Both the position numbers and the translations under genes were made by a program. DNA of 64,000 bases. It comes from Mucidula mucida (taxonomy: Eukaryota > Basidiomycota > Agaricomycetes > Agaricales > Physalacriaceae). The stretch covers positions 81,252 to 145,251 of the forward strand of contig JADNYV010000087.1 of the NCBI GenBank assembly GCA_015501055.1. Direction: 5' to 3'. A model generated the notes under the pieces. That model was given only the letters and a program-made list of their open reading frames with translations. It had not been told where the DNA came from and did not search any database. Positions 45,222-57,240 of this stretch are shown one piece after another. Within the stretch, counting starts at the first letter, position 1, and the number at the start of each line of letters is the position of its first letter.

Positions 45222-47752
45222 TCAGTGTCTCCGTTTCTTCTTATCACCTGACGGGGCTGCCCGTATTGCTGCTAAAACCGTGGCATTGACACCAGTGGAA
45301 GGCTTGATGTCATCTTCCGGCGCGCCCTTTTGTGACTTCGTCGTCTTCCTGAACAGCGTATCCATCTCGTCCTCCTCTTTCATCCTCTTCTTCTGCGGTG
45401 GTGTTGTCTCCACCGCCGCCACCGGGGCTTCTAGCGCGCCCATATGTGACTTTTTCGCCTTCTTGAACAGAATATCAATTTCGTCCTCCTCTTGTTTCCT
45501 CTTCTTCTTCGTCTTCGGTGGAGATATCTGCGCCGCCGTCACCACCGGCTCCTGCTTCTGAATAGGCTTCGCCGCCTCCACATTGCGTGCCACAAAGTCC
45601 CGCCACTCATAGGGCTTCTTCCTGAGCAGATACAAGTTGAGCCCTCGCGCAAAGTACTTCCCGTAGAAGGACGCTGCGAGGGCTTGCTCTTGATCCATGA
45701 CACTCCGCGCAATTTTCTCCTTCGTATACGTATCACACCATTTCCAACAGCGCTCCCCGACACGGCTACCGATCCGGTCATCGACGAGCTCGTGGTAGTG
45801 ACCTAGCCACGCCATCACGAAGCGAGTCTTGGCCTTTTTGGGCACGCTCTCAGCATCTAAAAGTACATCCAAGATACGGGATGAGACAGGATGGTGAGCG
45901 AGCGACTGGAGGGATGGTAGTGGAAGAGCCAGGATGTCTTCAATGAGCTCGGCGTTGTGAGGTTCTGGTAGACGGAGGAGAGATTGTAGTAATAGGGCTC
46001 CCTGAACATTAGGCTCAGGTATCTCTGTAGCCCGGAAGTCCTACATACAACTCCATCAGTATCGCGATACAAATACGAGGGGGGTAAGTAAATTACCTCG
46101 ACAGTCTTGACACAAAGAACACAATTTATAGCTTCCTCGGTCTTATGATCTTCTCCGACCCCGAAAGCATCTTTGACGCTTGCCCAAAGTCCTTCAGCTC
46201 CTTGTTTGAGCTCGGCTGCTCGGTCGACAACCGCCTTGACGACTCCCATGCGCCCCGCCTTGACCGCTTTCGACCACCAGGAGCGGCCCAAGCTTTCCAG
46301 TTGCGCCTCATTTGCTCTTGGAACCGCCCGCGCAAGCACATAATTGCTTACAGGGTGGACAGCTAGCTTTCCAGCGGCTCCGTTGGGACATAGATGAGTA
46401 GCCCAGAGCGCGTCAAAGACAGGCTGTGGCGCATAGGTAAGAACGGTCTCTAAAAGATGGGAAGACGTGGTATCCTTGAGGAGCGTCGCAATATACGACG
46501 ATGGCTCCGCAGGAAGTGATTTGCCGGACACTATAATGATTATGAGTTTCCGGACACACTGAGTGACCTGCAACTTACAGATGTCAGCTACGATGCCTGT
46601 TGTTACGGAATCCATCAAGCTGCCGGGTTCGTTGGACAGCCCGGTTTTTGCCTCTACGACGATGAGGACCTATGTAGACGTCAGTACACTGAGAAGCAAT
46701 TTAGAGTAACGTACATCTAGGCTAGGACACGCGACTTTGCTAGCAGCGCAGGCTCTGACTTCGTTGGCAGATAATGATTTCCGGCACATGCGAATCGCAG
46801 TGACTGCCTTTTCACCGAACGATGGGGGCACGACTGGTTGTTCAATCTTGTTATCGGCCTCAAACAAATTCCGCATCTCTCCTTGCCTGTCCTTCCATTG
46901 CTTGCTCTTCTTGGAATGCGTGTTCGAAGGCATTGTCGAGGGGAGCCCTGCGAGGAGTGATAGAATAGCGCGCACGATATGGGAAGCGAAGGCGTCGTTT
47001 AATAGAATGGAGAGAGATGGAATGAGTTCCTATAGACAATTAGCGCAAATGGATATCAAGAGGATCAATGTAGTTACATCAGAGATATCCAGTAGGAGCT
47101 CTGTCATCGTCAACAACTCTGACGGAGACTCCGCGGGGAAATTTCCTTTAGTTTCTCGCGTCACAGTCTCTCCAGCCACATTGATGAGAGTCTGAATGAC
47201 ATGGGACGCAAACCTGTGTTTGGAGAGAACTTCGTATCTACGAGTTCATTGAACAAGATGTATACGGGCCGCATGAAGAAGACTCACGAACCAGCCAGGC
47301 GATCTGCAAATACTCTTCGCGCAAAATCATCCATGGAGTGCACGACGCGTTCCAAAATAAGCGAACAGTCGGGATCCGTTGCTAGCTGCTTCTCCTTTTC
47401 ATTCATCTCGGTGAGGGCAGCCACGAAAAATGCACGTTTTTCTTCTGCAACGCGGGTTAATCTCAGCCATGAACGTTGGAGGACACACACCCTCTTCAAT
47501 GTCAGCGGACCCATCCTGCCATTGGCGCATTTGAACATCAACCGTCCTGAAATACGCCTTTACATCGGCATCCAGATAGCCAAAAGGCGCTTCCGGGTCC
47601 ATCTCAGCCGTATCCTCGGGTTTTTGTATAATCCAGGATGGACCGGCCTCTGCCGCCTCAGGCTGCTCGAAGCTGACTTGCTCTTGCGCAACATCTGGTT
47701 CAGCTGCAGGTTTCTTGTGCTTCTTTCCTCTTTTTCGGTTTTCGCGAGGCAT
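45222..47752 (-). CDS. NOP9: Nop9, nucleolar pumilio-repeat protein
   Basis: Nop9 binds the 20S/ITS1 part of pre-rRNA and is required for 40S ribosome biogenesis. Seven exons, 47752-47491, 47444-47288, 47213-47078, 47029-46715, 46669-46579, 46530-46097 and 46040-45222, join in frame to about 737 residues. The start [14 protein letters not shown] is the usual basic nucleolar signal, followed by [17 protein letters not shown], the family hallmark. Pumilio-like repeats follow ([63 protein letters not shown]). The C-terminus is Lys/Glu-rich with two similar (M/K)EEDE(M/I)D.LF(R/K)K repeats. Head-to-head with the gene at 48170. Confidence 0.94.
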
Positions 47753-48169
47753 GATGAAAGACAAGAGCAAAATCAATGATCGAACTCGGATCGGCGTAAA
47801 TTTCTCGATCAACCCAACTTGAACTTGAACCAATACGCCTCTCAGTACAACATACTGGAGATATCCTAACTTTGCCGAAGAGATTTGAAAGTAAAACAGC
47901 GGCTTGACAAACACCCTACATAGGTCAGGCTCTTTGTTGGACAACTTGTGTTCTACAGTACAGCTTTGCGCACTACATATTTCCTCCCTGTGGGGTTTAA
48001 AGCCCAGGTCAACGATTCTTTCGTCTCTTCAAGTTATATAGCTATTTCCGCTGCAAGACGCGAGTCTCCCTGCCACCCCTGTCTCTCCCGCTAATCCACA
48101 GATTATCTCTCAGACCAACCCTCTACATTATCTTCGCAGGCACATAAAGTCGCCTGTAATCCGGGCGCA
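47753..48169. promoter_or_regulatory. Divergent promoter region, NOP9 / protease-like gene
   Basis: 417 bp between divergent start codons. A TATA-like TTATATAG occurs near 48034, about 130 bp before 48170, with a pyrimidine-rich leader after it. Confidence 0.4.
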
Positions 48170-49850
48170 ATGGACATACAGGCTCTACCCCCATCTGTGG
48201 CGCTCGACAAAAACCTCGCTGACCTTCAGTCCCGTCTCTCCGACTCATACCCTACGGCGTCTACCGATTTTTTGGCCCTCAGCAACCCACGATGTGTCTT
48301 TAAAACTGGCACTGCCTGGCCGGTCCGCACAGGGCCCCAGGCGCAACGACTCCTTCGAGAGGCTCTCCCCGTCTGCGATCATCCAATGCAAGACCGTTGG
48401 CTCGAGATTGGCCAGCTCATATCCGAGCACCTCGATTCCTGCGGCGTTGAGTGGTCGTCGATTGACCCCGTCCGCTTTGCGGAGGCAAAGAAGCCAGCTG
48501 TTAGTGAGCTCTATCTCTGGATCGGTGTGCTGCCACAGAGTCTTGTCTTCGATGCTGCCAAGGCGGCAGCCGAGGGTTGCAAGGATATTTTGGCTCGAGA
48601 GGGGTTCCCCGACGTCGAGATTGCGTTCCGCGAGTCTGTTGTAAAGCCATCTGGTGGCCCAAAGCTTCTCCCTTTCTCTCCCTCGATAGATCCCGTCGCC
48701 GAGCTTCGTAGCCCGTTTACCGCCACGCTTGGCATCCAGATTGCTTTACTCGAGACGCCTTCCTGTGAGGGCACGGGCGCCGTCTACCTCCGCGAGAGCA
48801 GCCAGAGCGACCGCGTCTTTCTTCTCACTGCCGCGCACGTCGCCCGCCCACCTCCCGCCCACCCTAATCGCCTCATATTGTGCAAGCAACAGAGTCAGAC
48901 TTCTCAGGAGATCGTCGTTCTTGGCACCTCTGCCTACACCAATGCTATCAACCATATGACCGACACCATTGACCGCGAGCTTCTCTCCATCCAAACATGG
49001 GAGGATGAGATCAAGAGATGGGGCCCGGTTGTCGAAGGCGAGCCACGCGATAAGACGCACGCGCGCGAGGATTTCAAGAATCTGGTGAAAAAATCGAGGC
49101 GGAGGATCGAGGCTACGAATGAGCTACATGACGAAGTAGTTACAGAGCACTGGACGACTCCGAACCAGCGCGTGATTGGCTATGTCGTCTACGCCCCTAC
49201 TGTTGGCGTCGACGAGGACGCTAAGCATTTTACCCGCGACTGGGCCCTCATCGATCTGTACCGCGACAAGATTGACTGGAACACCTTCCAGGGTAACAAG
49301 GTCTATGTCGGTACGTTTGTATCTCATCTTGGCAACTTGGCTCTAGTGTATTTCTATTAACATTGTATTCAGGCGGTAAGATCTCTCCAGCCGATTTTAT
49401 CTTGAAGATGCACCCCCACCGATCCAACTTCAAGTGCTTCTTCAGGTCACAGGTGTTCTAAAGGACGAGGAGATTCGCCACCCACAGCAGCTCGATGCCA
49501 ACAGCGAGAGGTGTTTAATCGTTGTCAAGAATGGGAAGGCAACAGGCACCACCCTCGGTCGCCTCTCCGGCATGGAATCATTTGTTCGGATGCACGTCGA
49601 CAATGGCAGCAAAGAGACGTCGATTGAGGTCGCCGTCTATCCTTACAGTAACTAAGATGGCGTCTTTTCTGCTCCCGGCGATTCTGGCTCTGTAGTGCTC
49701 GACTCGGAGGGCCGCATTGTTGGGCTTCTCATTGCTGGTGCCGGCGCAAACGAAGACACAGATGTAACGTATATCACGCCTTACTGGTGGATCGAGGAGC
49801 AGATAAGGAAAGAGTTTCCTCAAAGTTTTCTCTACGAAATCGTCGACTAG
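48170..49850 (+). pseudogene. Trypsin-fold protease-like gene, disrupted
   Basis: Exon 1 (48170-49312) encodes a conserved basidiomycete protein with a chymotrypsin-like fold: the His motif LLTAAHV and a later Asp segment (RDWALIDLY). After a 61 nt intron the second exon starts in frame (GGKISPADFILKMHPHRSNFK). The frame then slips near 49433, where the next conserved block (LLQVTGVLKDEEIRHPQQLDA) is read in another frame. A TAA near 49654 stands just before FSAPGDSGSVVLD, which carries the catalytic Ser (GDSG). The remainder is open to TAG at 49848. Without these two lesions the triad would be complete; as read, the product would end before the Ser. Sequencing error must be excluded. Confidence 0.8.
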
Positions 49851-50137
49851 GTTTGGGCTTCGTCTTCTTGTGTTCCGGTTTGTACTTGCCTCCGATGTTG
49901 TATCTCTGCTCTCCTACTACCCCGACTGGATGCCTTGCTGGTGTACACCTCGTTGTATGTTCTGTACTAGCAGTGTTTGGACTGTGTTCTTAGGTACCTT
50001 TTGCTTCAAATTTCACAATTTGAATCTATGGCGATGAGCGATGAAATACAAGATTCGTTTAAGACTCGTGTACAATAATCAAGTTATCAATAATCAGTTC
50101 TATACATGAGTACATACATTGCTTCCCATCTTCGTCT
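49851..50137. other. Short convergent spacer
   Basis: 287 bp between the protease-like and ADE13 3' ends; no feature. Confidence 0.5.
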
Positions 50138-51998
50138 TCAAACAGTCAATTCAACTTTGGCCGCTGTCTTGATCGCCTGCTGCAATTCAGCATCAGCCAG
50201 CGCGGGCTCTACCCAGTCCTTCAAGAATACGTCAACCTGTTCAGGAGCGCGTCCGATGAAACTTTGTGGGTCCAGGAGAGTATCCAAATCACCCTTGATT
50301 GGGTCGAAATAGCTGTCGGCTTTGATACGAGCAATCAGATCGTTCTCTAAGCCGAGGTGCTTGACTTGGTGCGCTGCCTCATGTGATAGAACCTGACGGG
50401 GGGCATATTAGCAACTGTACGAGAATTATAAAACCTAGACTAACGCGAATCTTCTCGTGCGCCTCTTGTCGGTCACCGCCCTTCTTGACAATGGCCATAA
50501 TGACGTTCTCCGTTGCCATGAATGGAAGTTCCTGGGCAATTCGGCGAGCAATGACCTTGGGATAGACGACAAGACCTTCCGAGATGTTTTGAAGAGTCGA
50601 GAGGACGATGTCGGCTGTCAAGAAGGCTTCAGGAAGCGTAATGCGACGGTTTGCACTACATAGTTTGTGAGAATATGCTAGATTGTCAAATGCCTCTCCA
50701 GTTTACCTGTCATCGAGAGTCCGCTCGAACCATTGGACACTGGAAGTCATGAGCGCATTTTGATGCAGCACCATCAGGTGACGCGCCAAGCTGCAAACGC
50801 GCTCAGAACGCATAGGGTTCCGTTTGTACGCCATGGCGGATGACCCGATCTGCGTCGATTCGAAAGGCTCTTCGACCTCCTTCAAATTGGCGAGAAGTCG
50901 GAGATCGGTCGCGATTTTGTGAGCGCTGGCGCCAAGTGAAGCTAAGGGAGATAGAACATCGACGTCGATCTTCCTAGAGTATGTCTGGGATGTCACCGGG
51001 TATGCGTATTCAAAACCTGAGAGTTTCGTGACAAGTCTGTCCAAATCCTCGACCTTGGAAAAGAATGAGGTAAGAGCTCTGACACGGAAGGGCCTAGATT
51101 ACCTTTTGGTGGTCTCCGTCGAAGAGAGCCAAGAAGCTGGCTTGAGTGCCTGTAGTACCTTTAACGCCACGGAAACCTATGTCGTCGCGCGCGCGTTTAA
51201 TGTTGCGCAGATCCCACAGTAGCTCCTGGATCCAAAGAGTCGCTCGTTTTCCGACAGTGGTCAACTGAGCAGGCTGGAAATGCGTGAAGCCTAATGCCGG
51301 GAGGTCCCGATACTGAGCCGCGAACGTGGACAGGCGCGAGATCAAAATAGAAAGAGATCTGATGAGATAGTCCAGACCAGTGCGAAGGAAGATGAGGTCG
51401 GCGTTACTGTTGAGATTGAGGTGAGGATAGGATTTGGGGACGAGTTGGCACTTTGGACGTACTCTGTAACATAACAGGACGTTGCTCCAAGGCTATTGAC
51501 ATTGAGGTACAGGATCGGTCGGTGTAATTTGTCGGAACGTACTGAATGATACCCGCTGCAGCTGGCGCAACGATTCCAAATGTATGAACATGGGCCATGA
51601 CATCGTGACGACGTTTCTTCTCCTCCTGAGCAGCAATTTCGAATTGTTCAGGTGTCAAGGTCTGGCCAAAACCTTGAGCGAATATATGAGCATTGTGGCT
51701 GTAACCACATACCAGATTCGTCTTCATCTGTTGGATAGCTTCCTCCGAGATGGGGAGACCAAGTTCTTTCTCGGCGATGGCAAGATTGAGCCAAAGCTTA
51801 CGCCAGGTGAAAAATCGGTTCTAGCAAGAGGCTTTGAGTCAACAATAGATGCGACGGTCAAGCAACTTACTGAAGGGGAGAACAGGTGGGCCATCTCCTT
51901 GCTAGCATAGCGGCTACGATGGATGTTAAAAGATAACACAATAACGCCGACACAACAGACCTGGAAAGCGGCGTCTGGTAGGTATCGAAGCCGTCCAT
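50138..51998 (-). CDS. ADE13: Adenylosuccinate lyase
   Basis: It catalyses two steps of purine synthesis: SAICAR to AICAR, and adenylosuccinate to AMP, both with release of fumarate. Nine exons separated by eight short introns are readable, from ATG 51998 ([20 protein letters not shown]) to TGA at 50138. Signatures: [31 protein letters not shown], the Gln-rich [17 protein letters not shown] segment, and the fumarase/ASL signature loop [15 protein letters not shown] with the catalytic Ser. The end is AAKVELTV. Total length of about 480 residues matches yeast Ade13. The exon after the first is only 43 nt. Confidence 0.95.
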
Positions 51999-52350
51999 GA
52001 TGGGAGTAGCTGCTAAAAGGGATTTGAAAACGATTCGAGAAATTTCATGTCTCGATCTAATCTTATCAAATCCCTTGTGTACGCGGGTCCAGCCAGCTCC
52101 CGCCGCTGAAGCGAAACGTAGTTGTGCCCCGTATTATCAGTGCCACCAACGTCGTACGAAAAGAGCGAACAGTACGGATACTAATTGAGATCTGTTTGTA
52201 TGATCGAATATTAAACCAAAACCATATCTACCAACTCCAGTATCCGAAGCATACCTGCGTGAAGCAATCGAAGCACACGAGTTATCCATGATTCTCTCTA
52301 AAATTTCATGAACATCACTGATACCAATACTCCGAGCTCGTAGTGTTTGA
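51999..52350. other. Intergenic, no feature seen
   Basis: Spacer between the ADE13 start and the 3' end of the broken F-box copy. Confidence 0.5.
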
Positions 52351-53704
52351 TCACTTCTCAGCATTCAATATCCTAAGCATACCTGCCTGTACCAGGTGAG
52401 GCATCGACCCTCTGAGATTTCTGTGCACAGCGTCCCTCCCATTGGCATCCACCAACAGCGCGTGCTGTAGGTTAACGACATGGATGACAATGTTAAACGT
52501 TGTAAAAACCGGTAAGCGCGAAAGCATGTCGTCAACTTGTCGCCAAGCGAAATCATCATGGCGGGTCGGGGTCAGATTGCAGTGGATAGTGAGTTCCTCG
52601 AGGGACGACGTGGCCGCGGCTTCAAGAACGGGCAAGAACCATGCCTCAAGGGCATGAAGCGTCGCCGGTAGCACATATCTATTGAGATGGACGACAGCTG
52701 TCGGCATTGGGATAAGAGCTGGACAACGCCTGAAGAGAATAGATTAGCCGCGTTCGTTATTGTACTCAACCAACATACCATCGGGCTTGTGGTAGTCCAT
52801 TAGGCGCACCTCCAGTACAATGGTCCGTAGCTTGTTGCCAACGACGCGGCAGAATTTGTCGTACATATGAAAGGTTTCCATGCGCTCAAAATCCATGTCC
52901 AAGGAGATATTGACTCCCTTCAAGTTCAGCTTGAACGTGTCGCGCTGAAAAAGTATTGCCAAAATAGTCTGTGGAGGGGATTGGTGGATTCTAAGGTGTT
53001 CCAAGCAAATCAAGGTTTGCGATGGCGATTCTGGGAATCCACGGAATACAGACATCATTTCCAGCGATGTAATATTACATGAGGAGAAGGATATTCGCTT
53101 GAGTGTCGGAAACGCGCGAATGAAACACGCGAGGTCCGCAGTGCTCACGAATGTCACAGTAAGGCAAAGTTCTTCCAAGGTAGGAGAGACAGCGGATATG
53201 CCTCACAAGATGTTCGGTACGTTTTCGAGTTTGAGATTTGGCCAGTAAACGTGAAACAAGGAGAGAGTGCGTAGATTGGGAAGGAGAGACAAGAACTGGA
53301 ATCCTTGAGTGATAAGATGATGCTGATCCTCATCGAAACGGGCTCTGATTTGCACAAAGCGGATACAGGAAGCAATCGCGGGCGACTGCATTATAATCTC
53401 CAACCCAAAGTCGACTTTCCAGAAAGGGTCAACACTGTTTGTTGAGTGTGCAGGCTCTTGCGCTTCGGGGAGCCCATGGAGCTTGTGCAGGTCTACTCTC
53501 GCAAAGAGATGGCGACGTGCAGAGCGCAGCCATGACCAACTAACGAGGGCAAGGACGGAGAGGGCGTCCTTGTCAGAGTGATAGTGATCTGTGATGAGGT
53601 CGATGATTTCTTGGGGGAGACTTGGGACAGCCTGAAGAATGTAAGACTCGCAGCCGGTTGATGGACAGAATGCTGGATACCGAAGGAAATGCGGCCTCAG
53701 TCAT
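52351..53704 (-). pseudogene. F-box/LRR-like gene, broken copy D
   Basis: Keeps the family gene structure: a 24 nt first exon (53704-53681), a GTATCC to TTCAG intron and exon 2 from 53631 with SLPQEIIDLITDHYHSDKDALSVLALVSWSWL, FGLEIIMQSPAIASCIRFVQIR and VTQGFQFLSLLPNLRTLS. At about 53207 the codon that reads Arg, Thr or Arg in relatives (LxGIS/T context) is TGA. Downstream the frame is open again (53178-52744) and then shifts at least once before the last third (52707-52351). Head-to-head with a decayed 7TM gene, mirroring 23.1-25.4 kb. Confidence 0.88.
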
Positions 53705-53949
53705 CACTGAGTTACAGTAGTCAACGATCAAGAGAGGCGGTGTTAAGATCCAAGCCTCTGAGTCCCAAAATGGTAAGTCTTCAAAGCTTCATACTACCAG
53801 GTCACGCCGACACCAAAATTCTCTTTCAGGACGAGAGCATCAATAAATCAAGGTGCAGGAAGGTTCTCGGTTTGATAATTTCACTCTGACCGACCCGATG
53901 TGGTTAGGTAGTCCCTCGAGAAATGATCGGCCACCTCCACTAAGTACGT

Positions 53950-54385
53950 TGTACACTCGAAGCTGGCAAAAAGAAGCTTTGACAGTCTCGAAACCCGTCG
54001 CAAATGCGACTCGCCTTCCTCTGACTTGCGATGCTCCAATCTCTCCACCGGCAGGTCTCCTGCGTCTCACGTTCGAACCGCTCTCAATACGTACTTCGGA
54101 CCAATCTGGCAACCGATGCTTAACTGGCTAGCTATAAAGCGAGCAGAGCGATGTGAACGTTAACCTTCTTCCAACAAGACCATGTCTGCAAGAGTATTCC
54201 CGGACGACTTCAACACGGCGTCGCTAAACGCTTTAATATACATGTGTGTTCTTCATTGCCATGTACCACATAGGTAGCCGTTCTCCCTCTTCGACATTCT
54301 GCTTCCACATTGACTCTTACCCAGTTGCAAGCGCTAGCCGCGATTGTCGACGCAAGATTCTGGTCGGCGTCATAACATAAGGTAG
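53950..54385 (+). pseudogene. 7TM gene, decayed and truncated copy
   Basis: Homologous in inverted orientation to the promoter, exon 1, intron 1 and start of exon 2 of the 7TM gene (about 24440-24000). An ATG at 54182 begins a recognisable exon 1 (MSARVFPDDFNTASLNA), but about 25 bp encoding part of the first membrane segment are missing. Similarity ends near 54380, so the remaining exons are absent. Confidence 0.8.
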
Positions 54386-54628
54386 ACGACTCACAGACGT
54401 AACATACCCTGAGGACCCTGAGTCACAGTGTGACGGTCGCGCCAAATCGGGCTGATCACCTTCGTGCGCACCAATGATTCATTAACGATACGTGTTTCCC
54501 GTGCTTTAGCCACATATAAACTCAATGAGATTGTTAAAATAGTAGCAATTGTGTCAGAAATGAAAGGTATAAGCTCATTTTCAAAAATTGAGGATGTAGT
54601 TCATTAAATACTGATAATTTATGTGCTT
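54386..54628. other. AT-rich spacer, no feature seen
   Basis: No gene signal between the 7TM relic and the transposon region. Confidence 0.45.
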
Positions 54629-54778
54629 TCAAGCCATTCCGGCCTCTTCAAGCTCATCCAAGATGGTCTCAGGAAGAACCCAATGACCTCTATACTTTCT
54701 AGAGGCCCATGCCGCCTGACAACCATTAAGTCCACGCTTGTAAGCATCTACAAAGCGAAAAGCATGATTAAAGAACCT
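54629..54778 (-). pseudogene. C-terminal fragment of a probable DDE-transposase-type ORF
   Basis: An open minus-strand segment ending in TGA at 54629 encodes RFFNHAFRFVDAYKRGLNGCQAAWASRKYRGH...LDELEEAGMA. This pattern (F-x-DAY-x-x-GL...AAW..KKYRGHR-LP) I recall from the tails of transposase-like proteins in Agaricomycetes; that recall is not verified here. The upstream part is missing: the LTR retrotransposon begins right next to it at 54779. Confidence 0.4.
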
Positions 54779-55307
54779 TGTTAGCGACTGACTAAGCCAC
54801 GAGACTCAACCAGGTACCACAGCAAGAACTAAGGAAGAAAGTGTTCGCGTTCGTAAGACTAGGCTAGGCCAGGTGTATAAACGAGATCGGAACTAAAGTA
54901 CAATGATACTACACTACTGCTTATATACTAGTGAGTCTGTGTTTGAAACTCCTTGTCCATACGCGTTTCCACTAGGGATGCTCCACGCCCTTGACCCAGT
55001 GTTGTATGCTACTAGTCCGTGAAACCATTAAATACGAGTGGTAACTGCATGTAAGTAATAATACTGAAACGACCATGTGTACTACGAGTGTCGGCGGTGT
55101 GTATACAATAGGGAGTCCATGAGGTATCGGCATGTATGATGTCATCCATGTGTTGGACATGTGTCCGACATGAGTACGGCTTCGGTAATAAAAAGGGGTA
55201 TGATCGGTGACGAAACAGATGATGAAGCAGTCCGTTGGTTGATAAGACAAGGCCCCCGATAAGATATGATAAGATGTGAAAGTGTGAAAATATGGTCATT
55301 CATAACA
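54779..55307 (-). repeat. 3' LTR of the gypsy element
   Basis: Begins TGTTAGCGAC and ends CATAACA on the plus strand. Differs from 60745-61270 by about ten substitutions and small indels. Confidence 0.95.
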
Positions 55308-55320
55308 TCACCCCCTCCTT
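55308..55320 (-). other. Polypurine tract of the gypsy element
   Basis: AAGGAGGGGGTGA on the element strand directly abuts the 3' LTR; it overlaps the stop codon of the pol frame. Confidence 0.8.
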
Positions 55321-56665
55321 AAGGCGCAAGTTCCATTCTGCGCCAGATTTGCTCCATAAGGGCCGCAGAGGGTAGCGTGACATCAATAGGTTCGGTGTCA
55401 GGCGGTGGCATGGGTCGGAATAGGTGTGATGGAAATTGCGACATGGGGACTTCGATGCGAGCAAGCGCAGGTGGCTTCGGCTTTTTCGGGTACTGCTGGT
55501 GGAAATCGCAAATGGCTTCATCGGCATTCTTGAGATTGCATGCCGGTTCCCATGTCTGTTCGTGTGTGCCATAACCCTTCCAGTGAACCTTGTATTGAAA
55601 ACCCCCGCGGTACTTCCGGGAATTCACCACTTTCTCAACCTCCCATTCCGGTTCGGCTCCTTCCAGCACAGGTGGTGGACGTGTGTCTCGGAGTTGCGTC
55701 GGAAATTGCGGCTTGTAGTAAGGCGTCAACAGGGCCTCATTGAACACGGAATGAATGCTTTTCCACGTGTGAGGAATCTGAAGCTTGTAAGAGCTCGTCC
55801 CGACTTTCTTGATCACTTTGAACGGCCCGAAGCGTTTGTCATCGAGCTTCTTCATTGGTCGGTCCGTGCTGAGATTCGTCCCCTCCAGCCATACTTTGTC
55901 GCCTTCCTTGTACTCTACTGCCTCTGTCCGCTTCCTGTCATAAAACCGTTTCATGTCTTCTTTTGCCATCTTCAATGCTGACCCCACTTCGTCCCATGTC
56001 TTCCTCATGCCGTCGGCAAACTCCTGCGCAGTCTCATTTCTCGATGCCGTTTTCGGAGCGGTGCCTTTGTAGGGATGTCTGCCCATATCTGCGAAGAACG
56101 GAGTGACTTTGGTCGCCGAGTGAACTCGATCGTTGTAAACAAATTCAGCAGAGGGTGGCCATTCGTGCCAGTCGTTCTGATGGTAGTTGACGAATAACCA
56201 TAAGAAATGTTCTATCTCTTGGTTCAGCCGTTCCGTCTGCCCATTTGCCTGTGGATGGTACGCCGTCGTGAAGTTCCCTTCAATGCCCAACAGCCGGTAT
56301 AACTCCTTCATGAAACGCGAGTGGTATTGCGGACCTCGATCGTGTATCATCTGTCGCGGCAATCCATGTATGGGGAAGATTCGATCGCGGTAAATACGAG
56401 CCATGCCTTCTGACGTCAGGGTGGTGTGTGTTGGTATAATGCGTAACCGCTTTGTAAAATGGTCCACAAACGTGCTGATCGCATTGTATCCTCCCGACTC
56501 CGGCAACTCGCCGATCATGTCCGTCCCAACCTTCTCCCATGGTTCGCTTGGTACGTCTATAGGATGGAGGGGTGCAGCCGGCTTCGTGCGATGTGACTTT
56601 GTAACCTGGCATTTTTGACACCCTTCCACGTATTGGGACATCTTGGACTGATTCCTGGCCACCAA
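55319..56665 (-). pseudogene. Gypsy pol: integrase and chromodomain segment
   Basis: The longest intact frame of the element, 448 codons. The zinc-binding end (CQKCQVTK) is followed by the integrase core with its catalytic acidic residues (GTDMIGELP; MIHDRGPQYHS; PQANGQTERLNQEIE), then the GPF/Y-like segment (FGPFKVIKKVGTSSYKLQIP). The tail is a chromodomain (WEVEKVVNSRKYRGGFQYKV then WKGYGTHEQTWEP), which by family can target insertion to histone-marked chromatin. A frame change near 56650 separates it from the upstream part. Confidence 0.92.
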
Positions 56666-57240
56666 TAGGTGCGTGTGATCAACTTGAGAGTCTTGTACCG
56701 TCCCGGATGCCCTGCAAGCTGTGCATCATGATGCATTCCAATAACTTTTCCCCGCAATTCCTTGTCCTTCGGTATGTAAATACAATCTTTCCATATAATA
56801 AGTCCATTTTCCTTCTCTTCCCATCCTTTTTCTTTGTTTTCTAATGCTTTTTGTACGTATCTGTCCTTGTTTCCTTTTCTTTGTTTGATTTTGTTAAGTA
56901 ATTCGTCCTCCGGTGTAGCTACTGTATGTAAAGAAAATTGAATTTGTGATATAAAAAACTCCGGTTTTAGTAAAACAACGTTTTCGTTATCTTTTTCCCC
57001 CTTCTCAAGGCCTGTCATCCTTGACAAGGCATCAGCTTTCCCCATTGTCTTGCCCGGCTTGTGAATCATCTGTATGTCATACTCTGCCAACTCCGTAACC
57101 CATCTCGCCTGCCTCCGATTCAACTTCTGTGGCTTCCGGAAGTACTGAAGGTTTTGATGATCGGTAAACACCTCCACCGTCTCCTTTGCTCCAAGGAGAT
57201 ATTGTCTCCAGTCGTCAATTGAGTCCATAATAGCCATCAT
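56557..57240 (-). pseudogene. Gypsy pol: RNase H and integrase N-terminal segment
   Basis: Contains DDWRQYLLGAKETVEVFTDHQNL and the RNase H end (ARWVTELAEYDIQMIHKPGK...ADALSR), followed by the HHCC zinc-finger start of the integrase (GHPGRYKTLKLITRTYWWPGI). Separated from the preceding RT segment by a one-base shift near 57241. Confidence 0.88.
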
